A DNA stretch of 64,000 nt from JBGAQP01 sp044220635 (GCA_044220635.1 JBGAQP010000014.1:35136-99135), one strand, 5' to 3'. Positions 35,036 through 43,567 are shown, counted from the stretch's first letter. Translations and numbers: made by a program. Notes: generated by a model from the letters alone, not told the origin.

Positions 35036-37837
35036 ATGGACACCCCCGCCCCGAAGCCGCCGGTCCGCAGCCTCGCGCGCGACAGCGAGGCCTACCGCTT
35101 CCTGATGAGCGAGCCCGACGAGGGGGTGTACATCTTCGGGGACGCGATCGAGGACTGCAACGAGGCGGGGGTGCGCCTCTTCGGCATCCCCCGCGAGAAG
35201 GTGATCGGCTGCGACTTCCTCGATTACGCGCCCGAGTTCCAGCCCGACGGCACGCGCTCCGACGTGGTGGGCGCCCAGCGCTTCCGCGCCGCCCTCGGCG
35301 GCGAGACCCAGTGGTTCCGCTGGCACTACCTCAAGGCCGGCGGGACCATCTCCGAAGGCATGGTCCACGTGGAGCTCGTCGTGCTCGACGGGCGGCGCCG
35401 GCTGATCGTGCGCTCGCGCGATCTCCTCGAGCTCGAGCGGACCGAGCACGCGGTCGCCGAGATCGAGACCCGCTTCCAGCAGATCCTCGACCACACGCCG
35501 GTCGTCGCCTACGCGAAGGACCATGCCGGGCGCTACCTCTTCTTCAACCGCGAGTTCCAGCGCGTCGCCGCCACGCCCCGCGAGCGCATCTTCGGCCACA
35601 CGGACCACGACATCTTCCCGCCCGAGGTCGCCGAGAGCCTTCGGCGCAACGACCAGCGCGTGCTCGAGGAGAAGCGCCCCATCGAGTTCGAGGAGGCGGT
35701 CACCTGGGGCCCGGAGGACCGCACCTACCTCTCGATCAAGTTCCCGATCCAGGACAGCGCGGGGAACGCGGTGGCGGTGGGCGGGATCTCCACCGACATC
35801 ACCGCTCGCAAGCGCGCCGACGAGGCCCTGCGCCGCGCCGCGCTCGCGGTCTCCACGGCGCAGGGCGAGCGCATCTTCGAGGAGCTCGCGCGCGCGCTCG
35901 CCGCGGTGCTCGACGCCGACGTCGCGTTCATCGCGCTGCTGGGCGAGGAGCGGCCGGCGAAGCTGCGCACCCTCGCGCTCGTGGCCAACGGCCAGGTCGT
36001 GCCCAACATCGAGTACCCGCTCGAGGGCACGCCCTGCGCGGACGTCTGCGGCCGGGACTTCCTCTTCATCGAGTCCGGCGTCGCGAAGCGCTATCCCGTC
36101 GACTCGATGCTCCCGGGCCTGCGCGTGTCGGGCTACGCGGGCTATCCCCTCGTCGACTCGGCGGGGCGCAGCCTCGGGCTCATCGTGGCGATGTCGCGCC
36201 GGCCGCTGCGCGACCCCGCGTTCATCGAGTCGATGACCAAGATCTTCGCCACCCGCGCGACTTCCGAGATCGAGCGGGCGCGCACCGAGGCGGCGCTCCG
36301 GAAGTCCGAAGCGAGCCACCGGGCGATCTTCGAGAGCGCCGAGGACGCGATCTTCGTCCACGACTTCGACACCGGCATGTTCGTGGACGTGAACCCGAAG
36401 GCGTGCAGCAACTACGGCTACACGAAGGAGGAGCTGATGCGCGCCTCCGTCGAGGAGCTGAGCTCGGGCGTTGCGCCCTACACGACCGAGACGGCCATGC
36501 GCCTCATCGCGCTGGCGAAGTCCGGCGAGACGCAGCACTTCGAATGGCACCGGCGCAACAAGGACGGGAGCCTGCACTGGGACGAGGTCGTGCTCAAGCG
36601 CGCCGAGATCGACGGCGTGCCGCGCATCCTCGCCTTCACGCGCGAGATCACCGACCGCAAGCTCGCCGAGGAGGGGCTGCGCCAGGCGCAGAAGATGGAG
36701 GCCCTCGGCCACCTCACCGGCGGCATCGCCCACGACTTCAACAACATCCTCGCGAGCATCATGGGCAACATCGCGCTCGCGGCGGACCGCGAGGCGGCCT
36801 CGGGCGACGCGCGCCTCGCGCGCTACCTCGAGAACGCCACGGCCGCGAGCCGCAAGGCGCGCGACCTCATCCGCCAGATGCTCACCTACAGCCGCGGCCG
36901 GCGCGGCGAGCCCCGGCCCGTGGACCTGGGCGCGCTCCTCACCCAGTCCTCGCAGCTGCTGCGCTCCTCGCTCCCTGCGACCGTCGAGCTCGTCATGGAC
37001 ATCGCCGAGGACGCCCCGCCCGCGCTCGTGGACCCGGTGCAGGTGGAGCAGGTGCTCCTCAACCTGTGCATCAACGCGCGCGACGCCATGGGCGCGAAGG
37101 GCACGATCCGCGCGGGCGTGCGCAAGGCCGGGCAGCTCGCCACCGAGTGCGCCTCGTGCCGCCACCGGTTCTCGGGCGCCTTCATCGAGCTCTTCGTGGA
37201 GGACACCGGGCCGGGCATCGACCCCGAGGTCGCCGGGCGCATGTTCGAGCCCTTCTTCACGACGAAAGAGGTCGGCAAGGGCAGCGGCCTCGGGCTCGCC
37301 ACCGTGCACGGCATCGTCCACGAGCACGGCGGGCACCTCACCGTGGAGTCCACCCCGGGCCGCGGGACGCGCTTCCGCGTGTTCCTCCCGCCCTTGCGGG
37401 AAGGCGCCGCGATGGGGGCGCTGTCCGAGGCACCGCAGGCGCCCCGCCCGGCGAAGCCGCGCCTTCGCGGCCGCGTACTGCTCGTGGACGACGAGGAATC
37501 GGTGAGCGAGGTGATGAGCGACTTCCTCTCCGGCTGGGGCCTCGAGGTCACCGCCGTGCGCGACGGCCGCGAGGCGCTCGCGCGGCTCTCGGCCGATCCC
37601 CGGGCCTTCGACCTCGTGCTCACCGACCAGACCATGCCGCAGTTGACGGGCGTGCAGCTCGCACGCGAGTGCGCGCGCCTGCGCCCGGACCTTCCCGTGA
37701 TCCTCTGCACGGGGTTCGGAGGCGCCATCGCTCCCGACCAGCTCGCCGAGGCCGGCATCCGCAAGCTCCTCGCCAAGCCCGTGGAGCCCGACGAGCTCCT
37801 GCGCGCCCTTTCGGGGTGCCTGGGCGCGGGCTCCTAG
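35036..37837 (+). CDS. Hybrid sensor histidine kinase (PAS-PAS-GAF-PAS-HisKA-HATPase-REC)
   Basis: This 933-residue protein has no membrane helices, so it senses a cytoplasmic signal. Domains in order: two PAS domains (about 20-260, FVYIFGDAIED-type start, then FQQILDHTPVVAY), a GAF domain (about 265-420), a third PAS (about 425-545), HisKA with the phospho-His in GGIAHDFNNIL (about 565-575), an ATPase domain with NARDAMG, DTGPGI and GSGLGLATVHGI (about 675-790), and a C-terminal receiver (about 815-930) with its Asp in LVLTDQTMP. A GTG two codons upstream (35030) is an alternative start. A TACACT hexamer at 35024-35029 is so close that an almost leaderless message is possible. Its paired regulator is probably the upstream OmpR-type protein. 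Confidence 0.93.
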   Translation: MDTPAPKPPVRSLARDSEAYRFLMSEPDEGVYIFGDAIEDCNEAGVRLFGIPREKVIGCDFLDYAPEFQPDGTRSDVVGAQRFRAALGGETQWFRWHYLKAGGTISEGMVHVELVVLDGRRRLIVRSRDLLELERTEHAVAEIETRFQQILDHTPVVAYAKDHAGRYLFFNREFQRVAATPRERIFGHTDHDIFPPEVAESLRRNDQRVLEEKRPIEFEEAVTWGPEDRTYLSIKFPIQDSAGNAVAVGGISTDITARKRADEALRRAALAVSTAQGERIFEELARALAAVLDADVAFIALLGEERPAKLRTLALVANGQVVPNIEYPLEGTPCADVCGRDFLFIESGVAKRYPVDSMLPGLRVSGYAGYPLVDSAGRSLGLIVAMSRRPLRDPAFIESMTKIFATRATSEIERARTEAALRKSEASHRAIFESAEDAIFVHDFDTGMFVDVNPKACSNYGYTKEELMRASVEELSSGVAPYTTETAMRLIALAKSGETQHFEWHRRNKDGSLHWDEVVLKRAEIDGVPRILAFTREITDRKLAEEGLRQAQKMEALGHLTGGIAHDFNNILASIMGNIALAADREAASGDARLARYLENATAASRKARDLIRQMLTYSRGRRGEPRPVDLGALLTQSSQLLRSSLPATVELVMDIAEDAPPALVDPVQVEQVLLNLCINARDAMGAKGTIRAGVRKAGQLATECASCRHRFSGAFIELFVEDTGPGIDPEVAGRMFEPFFTTKEVGKGSGLGLATVHGIVHEHGGHLTVESTPGRGTRFRVFLPPLREGAAMGALSEAPQAPRPAKPRLRGRVLLVDDEESVSEVMSDFLSGWGLEVTAVRDGREALARLSADPRAFDLVLTDQTMPQLTGVQLARECARLRPDLPVILCTGFGGAIAPDQLAEAGIRKLLAKPVEPDELLRALSGCLGAGS

Positions 37838-38132
37838 CCCCCCGGGCCCCGGGGGCGCGCCGGCCCGGGCGGGGCCGGGGGACCCGGCCCACCCGCGAGC
37901 GCCACGGCGGGGAAGGGCCACGGACCCGCCCCCNNNNNNNNNNGGCGCTCGCGCCCCGGGGCCGTCCCTTGACCCGGGTCAATCCGGAAGGCCAAAGGCC
38001 TTGAAAGGCAAGGGAACCTGCCCCAAAATTCCCAGTCAGTAGTGTTGGTCGGGACGGAGCTGCAGAGTTAAAAGCTAGCTGACTCGATTAGCCCGGTGTT
38101 GTTTACATCTCTCTTCGTTTGAGGTGCGGATA
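37838..38132. other. Intergenic region containing a 10-N assembly gap
   Basis: The 295 bases between the kinase and the Rieske oxygenase hold a run of ten Ns (37934-37943), which marks a scaffold join whose true length is unknown. The left side is C/G-rich and shows no gene. The right side has a TTGAC palindrome and AT-richer leader sequence (38000-38120), probably the oxygenase promoter region, but no clear -35/-10 pair was found. Confidence 0.8.
37969..37982. promoter_or_regulatory. Palindrome TTGACCCGGGTCAA (possible CRP/FNR-family site)
   Basis: A perfect 14-base palindrome of the form TTGAC-N4-GTCAA, close to the FNR consensus but with C/G at the fifth position. It lies 151 bases before the Rieske oxygenase start and 25 bases after the assembly gap. 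It could bind a CRP/FNR-family regulator; this is inference from shape only. Confidence 0.35.
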
Positions 38133-39251
38133 ATGTCGGAACTGGCGAGCCTGAAGGCTTTTGCGAGAGCCACCCCCCATCTCCATCTGCCGCTTTCGTG
38201 GTACTTCGACCCGAAGATCGCGGAGATGGAGCAGAAGCTTCTTTTCGACCGCGGCCCGGGCTACGTCGGCCACGAGGCCATGATCCCCAATCCGGGCGAG
38301 TACCGCGTGCTCGAATGGCGCAACGGCGGCGCCTGGACGCTCGTCAACAACGACGGCGAGCCGGGCATGCTCTCCAATGTCTGCCGCCACCGCCAGGCCC
38401 TGATGCTCAAGGGCCACGGGTCGCTGCCCGGCGGCACGATCACCTGCCCCGTGCACCGCTGGGCGTACGACGCCGGCGGCAAGCACATCGGCGCGCCGCA
38501 CTTCGACGAGCACCCCTGCCTGGACCTCCCGCGCCGCAAGCTCCAGAAGTGGCACGGCATGCTCTTCAACGGGCCTCGCGACATCGCGAAGGACCTCTCG
38601 GGCATGCTCGCCGGGCAGGAGCTCGACTTCGAAGGCTACGTGCTCGACAAGGTGGACGTGGTCGAGTACGACTTCAACTGGAAGACCTTCATCGAGGTCT
38701 ACCTCGAGGACTACCACGTCGAGCCCTACCACCCGGGCCTGGGCCACTTCGTCACCTGCGACGACCTGCGCTGGGAGTACGGCGACTGGTGGAGCGTGCA
38801 GACCGTGGGCGTGCGCGAGAACCTGAAGAACCCGGGCTCCGCGGTCTACCAGAAGTGGCACGAGCAGGTGCTCAAGTTCAGGAATGGCGAACCCCCGCCC
38901 CACGGCGCCATCTGGCTCACCTACTACCCGAACGTGATGGTCGAGTGGTACCCGCACGTGCTCGTGATCTCCACGCTCTACCCGCGCGGGCCCGAGAAGT
39001 GCACCAACGTGGTGGAGTTCTACTATCCCGAGGAGATCGCCCTCTTCGAGCGCGAGTTCGTGGAAGCCGAGCAGAAGGCCTACCACGAGACCGCGGTCGA
39101 GGACGAGGACATCTGCATGCGCATGACGGCGGGGCGCCGGGCGCTCGTCGCCGAGGGGCGCGAGGAGCACGGCCCCTACCAGTCGCCCTACGAGGACGGC
39201 ATGGCCCACTTCCACGAGTTCATCCGCCGGGAGCTCGGCCACATCCTCTGA
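38133..39251 (+). CDS. Rieske non-haem iron oxygenase, large (alpha) subunit
   Basis: This 372-residue protein has an N-terminal Rieske [2Fe-2S] domain with Cys84-x-His86 and Cys105-x-x-His108, and a C-terminal catalytic domain with the mononuclear iron His ligands in EDYHVEPYHPG (about 190-200). Such enzymes insert oxygen into aromatic, amine or sterol substrates; the substrate is unknown. The ferredoxin and reductase partners are not in the window. The start at ATG 38133 follows GAGGTG; a GTG nine bases upstream is possible. A strong terminator follows. Confidence 0.9.
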   Translation: MSELASLKAFARATPHLHLPLSWYFDPKIAEMEQKLLFDRGPGYVGHEAMIPNPGEYRVLEWRNGGAWTLVNNDGEPGMLSNVCRHRQALMLKGHGSLPGGTITCPVHRWAYDAGGKHIGAPHFDEHPCLDLPRRKLQKWHGMLFNGPRDIAKDLSGMLAGQELDFEGYVLDKVDVVEYDFNWKTFIEVYLEDYHVEPYHPGLGHFVTCDDLRWEYGDWWSVQTVGVRENLKNPGSAVYQKWHEQVLKFRNGEPPPHGAIWLTYYPNVMVEWYPHVLVISTLYPRGPEKCTNVVEFYYPEEIALFEREFVEAEQKAYHETAVEDEDICMRMTAGRRALVAEGREEHGPYQSPYEDGMAHFHEFIRRELGHIL

Positions 39252-39272
39252 GCGCGGGCGGGAGCGGAAACG

Positions 39273-39307
39273 AGACGGGGCGGCCGATGCCGCCCCGTCT
39301 TCTTCTT
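39273..39307 (+). terminator. Strong intrinsic terminator after the Rieske oxygenase
   Basis: A perfect 12-bp stem (39273-39284 with 39289-39300), loop CGAT, is followed by TCTTCTT. It lies between the convergent Rieske gene and the DUF2857-like gene and may serve both strands (the minus strand side continues into CGTTTCC). The stem core CGGGGCGGC is shared with the terminator at 26654-26675. Confidence 0.8.
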
Positions 39308-39320
39308 GGCTCCTCCTCCT

Positions 39321-39878
39321 TTATTCGTCGAACTCGTGCACGACCGCCCAGAGGGTGGCGAAGGTGTGCATCGGGTAATCGCGGTGCAGCGCCTCGTAGT
39401 CCTCGGCGCGCACGGGCTCGCGCTCCTTGCCCTTGCGGATCTCGTACCAGCGCGCGACGATCCTCTCGCGCACGGGATGCGGGGGCATCGCGGGACGGCG
39501 CAGCGAGGAGCTCGTGCCGGAGAAGAGCCGGCGCTTGAGCGTCACGTCCGCCGAGGAGATGCGGAAGAGCTTCGAGAGCATGTTCGAGGTCGCGCCGTTG
39601 CGGATGAAGTACTCGAGCTGCTTCGAGCGCTTGCCGAGGTAGTCCACCTGCCGCAGGCCGTGCTCGAAGGACCCCGCGTCGATCTCGATCGCCACCCGCG
39701 GATCGGGCATCTCGGAGAGCTTCACGAGCTCCTCGGAGCTGAGCGCGCGAAGCTCCGCGACCTGCTCCTCGCTCAGGCCCGAGGGCGTGGGCTGGTACTG
39801 GCCGTCCTCGCGCTGCAGCTCGCGGATGAGGTGCGCGAGCATCAGCAGCCGCAATTGCGGATCCCGGATGTAGATCAC
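39321..39878 (-). CDS. DUF2857-like protein
   Basis: This 185-residue protein is helical with a central segment LEYFIRNGATSNMLSKLFRI and ISSADVTLKRR, which resembles DUF2857 (a family common in integrative elements, with a helix-turn-helix-like core). It may bind DNA, but that is not proven. The chosen start is the GTG at 39878, preceded by a perfect AGGAGG; longer frames upstream are low-quality coding. It is convergent with the Rieske oxygenase. Confidence 0.6.
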   Translation of the reverse strand: MIYIRDPQLRLLMLAHLIRELQREDGQYQPTPSGLSEEQVAELRALSSEELVKLSEMPDPRVAIEIDAGSFEHGLRQVDYLGKRSKQLEYFIRNGATSNMLSKLFRISSADVTLKRRLFSGTSSSLRRPAMPPHPVRERIVARWYEIRKGKEREPVRAEDYEALHRDYPMHTFATLWAVVHEFDE

Positions 39879-40133
39879 GACCGCCCCTCCTGGTGTCGCT
39901 TCCCGGGGTGCGCCCGGGCGGAGCGCGCCCCCGCGCGCTCGTGGGCGCAACATGCCCCCGCGATGGCGCGAAGTCAACCCGGAATCGCGAAACGCCGCGG
40001 CCCCCGGCGCGGCGGGGACGGCCGGGCATCGAAGTTGCAGTGGGCGCGCGCGAGGCCCGCGGCGCGCGCCGGCTCCTGAGAAGCCGCCGCAACTACGCGC
40101 CGCAACCCGCGAGCGCGAAAGGCAATCCGGCCG

Positions 40134-42182
40134 CTAGTCCTCTTCCCGCGCGAGCTTGAACTGGGAAGCGATCTGCTGCTGGGTCTGGGGCGGGACCTGG
40201 GCGTAGTGGCTCATCTCGACCGTGTAGGCGCCCTGCCCTCCCGTGATGGACCTGAGCTTCGACTGGAAGTCCACGACCTCGGAGAGCGGCACCTGCCCGG
40301 CGATGGTCATGAGGTCGCCGCCCGTGGACTCCGTGCCGGTGACCTGGCCGCGGCGGCCCGAGAGCTGCGAGGTGAGGTCGCCGACGAACTGGCCGGGGGC
40401 GGAGATCTCGATGTTGACGATGGGTTCGAGCAGGATGGGGCTCCCCTTGAGGATCGCGTCGATCACGGCCTTGCGGCCCGCCGTGACGAAGGCGATCTCC
40501 TTGGAGTCCACGGGGTGGCTCTTGCCGTCGTAGACGATGACGCGGATGTCCTCGACGGGGTAGCCGGCGATGACACCCGTGTCGAGCGCCTGGCGCACGC
40601 CCTTCTCCACCGCGGGGATGAAGACCGTGGGGATGACGCCGCCCTTCACGATGTCCACGAACTCGAAGCCCGTGCCGCGCGGCAGGGGCTCGATCCGCAG
40701 GTACACCTCGCCGAACTGGCCCGCGCCGCCCGTCTGCTTCTTGTGGCGGCAGTGCCCCTCGGCGTTGCGCGTGACCGTCTCGCGGTACGGGATCTTGGGC
40801 GGCTTGGTCGAGACCTCGAGCTTGTACTGCTGCGTCATCTTCTCGAGCTTGGTGCGCATGTGCAGGTCGCCCAGGCCCCGCACGACCGTCTCGTGCGTCG
40901 TGGGATGGCGCTCGATCCACAGGCACGGGTCCTCGACCTCGAGCTTGTGCAGCACCTCGAAGAGGCGCTGCTCGTCGCCCTTCTTCGTGGTCTCCACGGC
41001 GATCGAGTGCATCGGCGTGGGGAACTCGAGCGAGCGCAGCCGTATGTGGTCCTCGTCGTGCGAATCGTGGAGCACGGCGTTGAAGTCGATTTCGTCGATC
41101 TTCGCGACCGCCCCGAGGTCTCCCGGCACGAGGGAATCGACCTCGACGTACTCCTTGCCCTGGAGCTGGAAGAGGTGCCCCACCTTGAAGGCGCGCTTGC
41201 CCTCGCCGATGTAGAGCTGCGTGTCCTTGGTGAGCGTGCCCTGGTGGACGCGGAAGACCGCGACCTTGCCCACGTAGGGGTCCATGATGATCTTGAAGAC
41301 GTGCGCGAGCACGTGCTTCGAGGGGTCGGGCTCGGCGTGGAATTCCTCGCCCTCGGAGGTCTCGGAGAGCAGGAACGGCGGCGGATTGCCCTCGGTCGCG
41401 TTCGGGGCGAGCTTCGCGAGGATGTCGAGGAATTCCGCGACTCCCGCGCCGGTGCGCGCCGAGGAGAAGCACACCGGGATGAGGTGGCCCTCGCGCAGCG
41501 CCTTCTCGAAGGGCGCGTGCAGCTGCTCGGGCTTGAGCTCCTCGCCCTGCTCGAGGTAGGTGGCCATCAGCTCCTCGTCCACCTCGACCACCTGGTCGAT
41601 GATCGCCGCGTGCGCGGCCTTCACGGAGGAGAAGTCCGAATCGCCGTCGGGGTTGAAGAAGCAGTCGACCACGTCCTTGCGGCCGTGGGCCGGCAGGTTG
41701 ATCGGCAGGCATTCCTTCCCGAAGACCTCCTGGATGCGCGCGAGCAGGCCCTCGAGGTCGATGTTCTCCGCGTCGATCTTGTTGACGAGGATCATGCGGC
41801 ACAGGCCCCGCCGGGAGGCCGCGCGCATCATCCGCGTGGTGTTGAGCTCGAGGCCGTTCTGCGCGTTGATGACGACGATCGCGGTCTCCACGGCGGCGAG
41901 CGCCGCGATGGACTGCCCGGCGAAGTCGGGCATGCCGGGGGTGTCGATCAGGTGGACGTGGATGCCCTGGTACGGGAAGTTGACGAGGGCGGAATTGAGG
42001 GAGTGGCCGTGCTGCTTCTCGAGGGGGTCGTAGTCGCTGACGGTGCTGCCTTTCTCGGTGCTGCCCATGGCACCGATCGCTCCGGATTTCCACAGCAGGG
42101 CCTCGGTGAGAAGGGTCTTTCCCGCCCCGCCGTGGCCCACTAGAGCCACGGTGTGGATGTTCTCGGTAGTGTATTTGGGCAT
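40134..42182 (-). CDS. Elongation factor G-like GTPase (EF-G2, FusA2-type)
   Basis: This 682-residue translational GTPase has the five-domain layout of EF-G. The GTP motifs deviate from canonical EF-G: P-loop GHGGAGKT, G3 DTPGMPDF in place of DTPGHVDF, and G4 NKID. The His-to-Met change at the catalytic position of G3 suggests slower or altered hydrolysis. Related EF-G paralogues lack normal translocation activity in other bacteria. It is not next to ribosomal genes. A TAAATT hexamer (42244-42249) on the minus strand may be its -10 box. Confidence 0.88.
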   Translation of the reverse strand: MPKYTTENIHTVALVGHGGAGKTLLTEALLWKSGAIGAMGSTEKGSTVSDYDPLEKQHGHSLNSALVNFPYQGIHVHLIDTPGMPDFAGQSIAALAAVETAIVVINAQNGLELNTTRMMRAASRRGLCRMILVNKIDAENIDLEGLLARIQEVFGKECLPINLPAHGRKDVVDCFFNPDGDSDFSSVKAAHAAIIDQVVEVDEELMATYLEQGEELKPEQLHAPFEKALREGHLIPVCFSSARTGAGVAEFLDILAKLAPNATEGNPPPFLLSETSEGEEFHAEPDPSKHVLAHVFKIIMDPYVGKVAVFRVHQGTLTKDTQLYIGEGKRAFKVGHLFQLQGKEYVEVDSLVPGDLGAVAKIDEIDFNAVLHDSHDEDHIRLRSLEFPTPMHSIAVETTKKGDEQRLFEVLHKLEVEDPCLWIERHPTTHETVVRGLGDLHMRTKLEKMTQQYKLEVSTKPPKIPYRETVTRNAEGHCRHKKQTGGAGQFGEVYLRIEPLPRGTGFEFVDIVKGGVIPTVFIPAVEKGVRQALDTGVIAGYPVEDIRVIVYDGKSHPVDSKEIAFVTAGRKAVIDAILKGSPILLEPIVNIEISAPGQFVGDLTSQLSGRRGQVTGTESTGGDLMTIAGQVPLSEVVDFQSKLRSITGGQGAYTVEMSHYAQVPPQTQQQIASQFKLAREED

Positions 42183-42295
42183 GGCCCAGGGCTCCTTCCT
42201 GCTGCGGCGCAGCGGGCTCGTCTTCGAATGGGGTTCTGACGGCTAATTTACACCCGCCGGGGCCCTCGCGGGCGGGGTTGCGATCCGTCAAGGAT

Positions 42296-42320
42296 GCGCG
42301 TAACGCAGGCCGTTACGCGC
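42296..42320. repeat. 10-bp inverted repeat spanning the hicB-like stop codon
   Basis: GCGCGTAACG (42296-42305) pairs perfectly with CGTTACGCGC (42311-42320) around CAGGC. It overlaps the last codons of the HicB-like gene and lies about 50 bases upstream of the predicted fusA2 -10 box. It could be a 3' hairpin or an operator; there is no T-run. Confidence 0.5.
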
Positions 42321-42534
42321 TGATCTCGATCTCGACGATCGCGGGCTCGCGGGTCACCGCGGCCGCCATTTCGATCCAGGCGCGGATCGCATGGCGCGCC
42401 TTCTCCACGGCCTCGACCGGGGACACGCCGCGGCAGGCGCATCCCGGAAGATCCGCGACCCGCGCCACGTAGCCGCCGCGGATGCGATGCACGGAGATGC
42501 GGAAGCGGCCGCGGTGGTGGTCGTCGTTCGTCAT
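42313..42534 (-). CDS. HicB-like protein (orphan antitoxin-type domain)
   Basis: This 73-residue protein has the partial RNase-H fold of HicB: strand FRISVHRIRGGYVARVADLPGC, then the EAVEKARHAIRAWIEMA helix. In TA systems HicB blocks the HicA mRNA interferase and may repress its own promoter, but no hicA was found on either side and the HicB DNA-binding C-terminus is absent. The ATG at 42534 is the start before the conserved strand. It lies upstream of and divergent from the peptide cluster. Confidence 0.7.
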   Translation of the reverse strand: MTNDDHHRGRFRISVHRIRGGYVARVADLPGCACRGVSPVEAVEKARHAIRAWIEMAAAVTREPAIVEIEISA

Positions 42535-42740
42535 GCGTCGGCTCCGGGCGGTCGCGCCGACCCGGGCGGCCCGAGAGAAGGCTAGCGCGCCCGAGCGCGG
42601 GAAAACCCGGGAAATCCCCTCGCGTTCCGCGGCGATTTCCGCGCGCATCCCGCGGGCTGCGTCCCTACGATGGCCTCACCGGTCGGGGCGCGGGATGCGC
42701 ACCGCGCCGGGCGACACGCCAAGCCCTGGAGGGGAACGCC

Positions 42741-42905
42741 GTGAAGGAGCTCAGTTGCGAGGAAGTCCTGCGGATCGCGGGCGGCCTGCCGGTTCCCGCC
42801 GCGCTCGATGAGGTGACGTATCGGGTGCCGGCGGATCCGGCGGAGGATCCGCTGGACTACGCGCGCCTGATGTTCCCCGGGCGACCTCCCGTCGAGTCGA
42901 CCTGA
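42741..42905 (+). CDS. Double-glycine leader peptide 1 (bacteriocin-like precursor)
   Basis: GTG-started 54-residue peptide, preceded by GGAGGGG. The leader MKELSCEEVLRIAGG has the classic bacteriocin/microcin pattern: conserved hydrophobics at set distances and Gly-Gly at -2/-1. The predicted mature part of 39 residues starts LPVPAALDEV, is rich in Pro and acidic residues (by hand about 7 acidic, 3 Arg) and has no Cys. It is expected to be cleaved and exported by the PCAT transporter encoded downstream. Too short and GTG-started, so automatic gene finders would probably miss it. Confidence 0.85.
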   Translation: MKELSCEEVLRIAGGLPVPAALDEVTYRVPADPAEDPLDYARLMFPGRPPVEST

Positions 42906-42968
42906 CTCGCTGCCCGACGCGTTGCCCGCGCCCCGGCCGCTCTTTTCACCCACGAAAGGACCCCACGC

Positions 42969-43118
42969 ATGAAGGAGATCACGCCCGCGGAGACCGCGTC
43001 CGTTTCCGGCGGCGGCACTGCGACGAAACCCGGCGACGAGCCCCTCGACCCTGGCGCGCTGGCGCCGCCCCCCGGGACGATCGACGTCGATCACGCCCCG
43101 GTCGAGGGACCCCACTGA
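42969..43118 (+). CDS. Double-glycine leader peptide 2 (bacteriocin-like precursor)
   Basis: A 49-residue peptide with leader MKEITPAETASVSGG. The 34-residue core starts GTATKPGDEP, is strongly Pro/Gly/Asp-rich, has no Cys or aromatic residue, and carries six acidic residues against one Lys, so it is probably disordered. The ATG follows GAAAGGA by 9 bases, the same ribosome site as in the other peptides. It is 63 bases after peptide 1. Confidence 0.82.
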   Translation: MKEITPAETASVSGGGTATKPGDEPLDPGALAPPPGTIDVDHAPVEGPH

Positions 43119-43151
43119 TCCGCGCGACCGAACTCCGCGAAAGGCAATGCC

Positions 43152-43340
43152 ATGAAGGAACTGGAACAGAAGGACCCGCCGGGCGTCTCCGGCGGTTACC
43201 GGCCCGGCGAAACGGGCGACGGCTGCACCGATCCGCCCCTCGTCGGGCCGATCGTCGACTACCCGCAGATGCCGATCGTGCAGCTGCCGGAAAACTGGAC
43301 GTGCGACGACCCGAGCGTCACCGATCCCCTGAAGCGCTGA
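43152..43340 (+). CDS. Double-glycine leader peptide 3 (bacteriocin-like precursor, two Cys)
   Basis: A 62-residue peptide with leader MKELEQKDPPGVSGG. The 47-residue core starts YRPGETGDGC, is acidic and Pro-rich and has exactly two Cys, 25 residues apart (GDGC and NWTC), which could form one disulfide after export. It also has one Trp and two Tyr. The gene follows GAAAGGC and is 33 bases after peptide 2. Confidence 0.85.
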   Translation: MKELEQKDPPGVSGGYRPGETGDGCTDPPLVGPIVDYPQMPIVQLPENWTCDDPSVTDPLKR

Positions 43341-43364
43341 ACCGACTCGAAAGGAACGGACACC

Positions 43365-43550
43365 ATGAGCAACAAGACCCTCACCCCCGGAAGCGGCCCG
43401 CAGGAAATCGCGCCGGAGAACGTCGACGGCATCTCGGGCGGCCTGTGCTCCGGCGACGAACTGAAAGCCCTGACCGATGCGCTCAAGGACTCGTACGAGA
43501 ATCTCGTCGACTTCGTCTCTCACGTGATCGGACGGGTCTCGGGCAACTAG
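43365..43550 (+). CDS. Double-glycine leader peptide 4 (helical bacteriocin-like precursor)
   Basis: A 61-residue peptide with a longer leader of 26 residues ending in NVDGISGG. The 35-residue core starts LCSGDELKAL and reads as an amphipathic helix (hydrophobic residues at i, i+3/4 through VDFVSHVIG), unlike the disordered cores of peptides 1-3. It has one Cys at core position 2. It follows GAAAGGAACGG. This is the best candidate for a membrane-active peptide; the others may be partners or signals. Confidence 0.87.
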   Translation: MSNKTLTPGSGPQEIAPENVDGISGGLCSGDELKALTDALKDSYENLVDFVSHVIGRVSGN

Positions 43551-43567
43551 GCGCCAGAGCCGGAACC

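Noticed and set aside
42313..42534. Complete HicAB toxin-antitoxin pair
   Set aside because: No HicA-like small basic protein was found on either side of the HicB-like gene.
42741..43550. Lanthipeptide or lasso peptide assignment for the small peptides
   Set aside because: No LanB/LanM/LanC, lasso cyclase, YcaO or radical-SAM gene nearby, and the leaders are plain double-glycine type.
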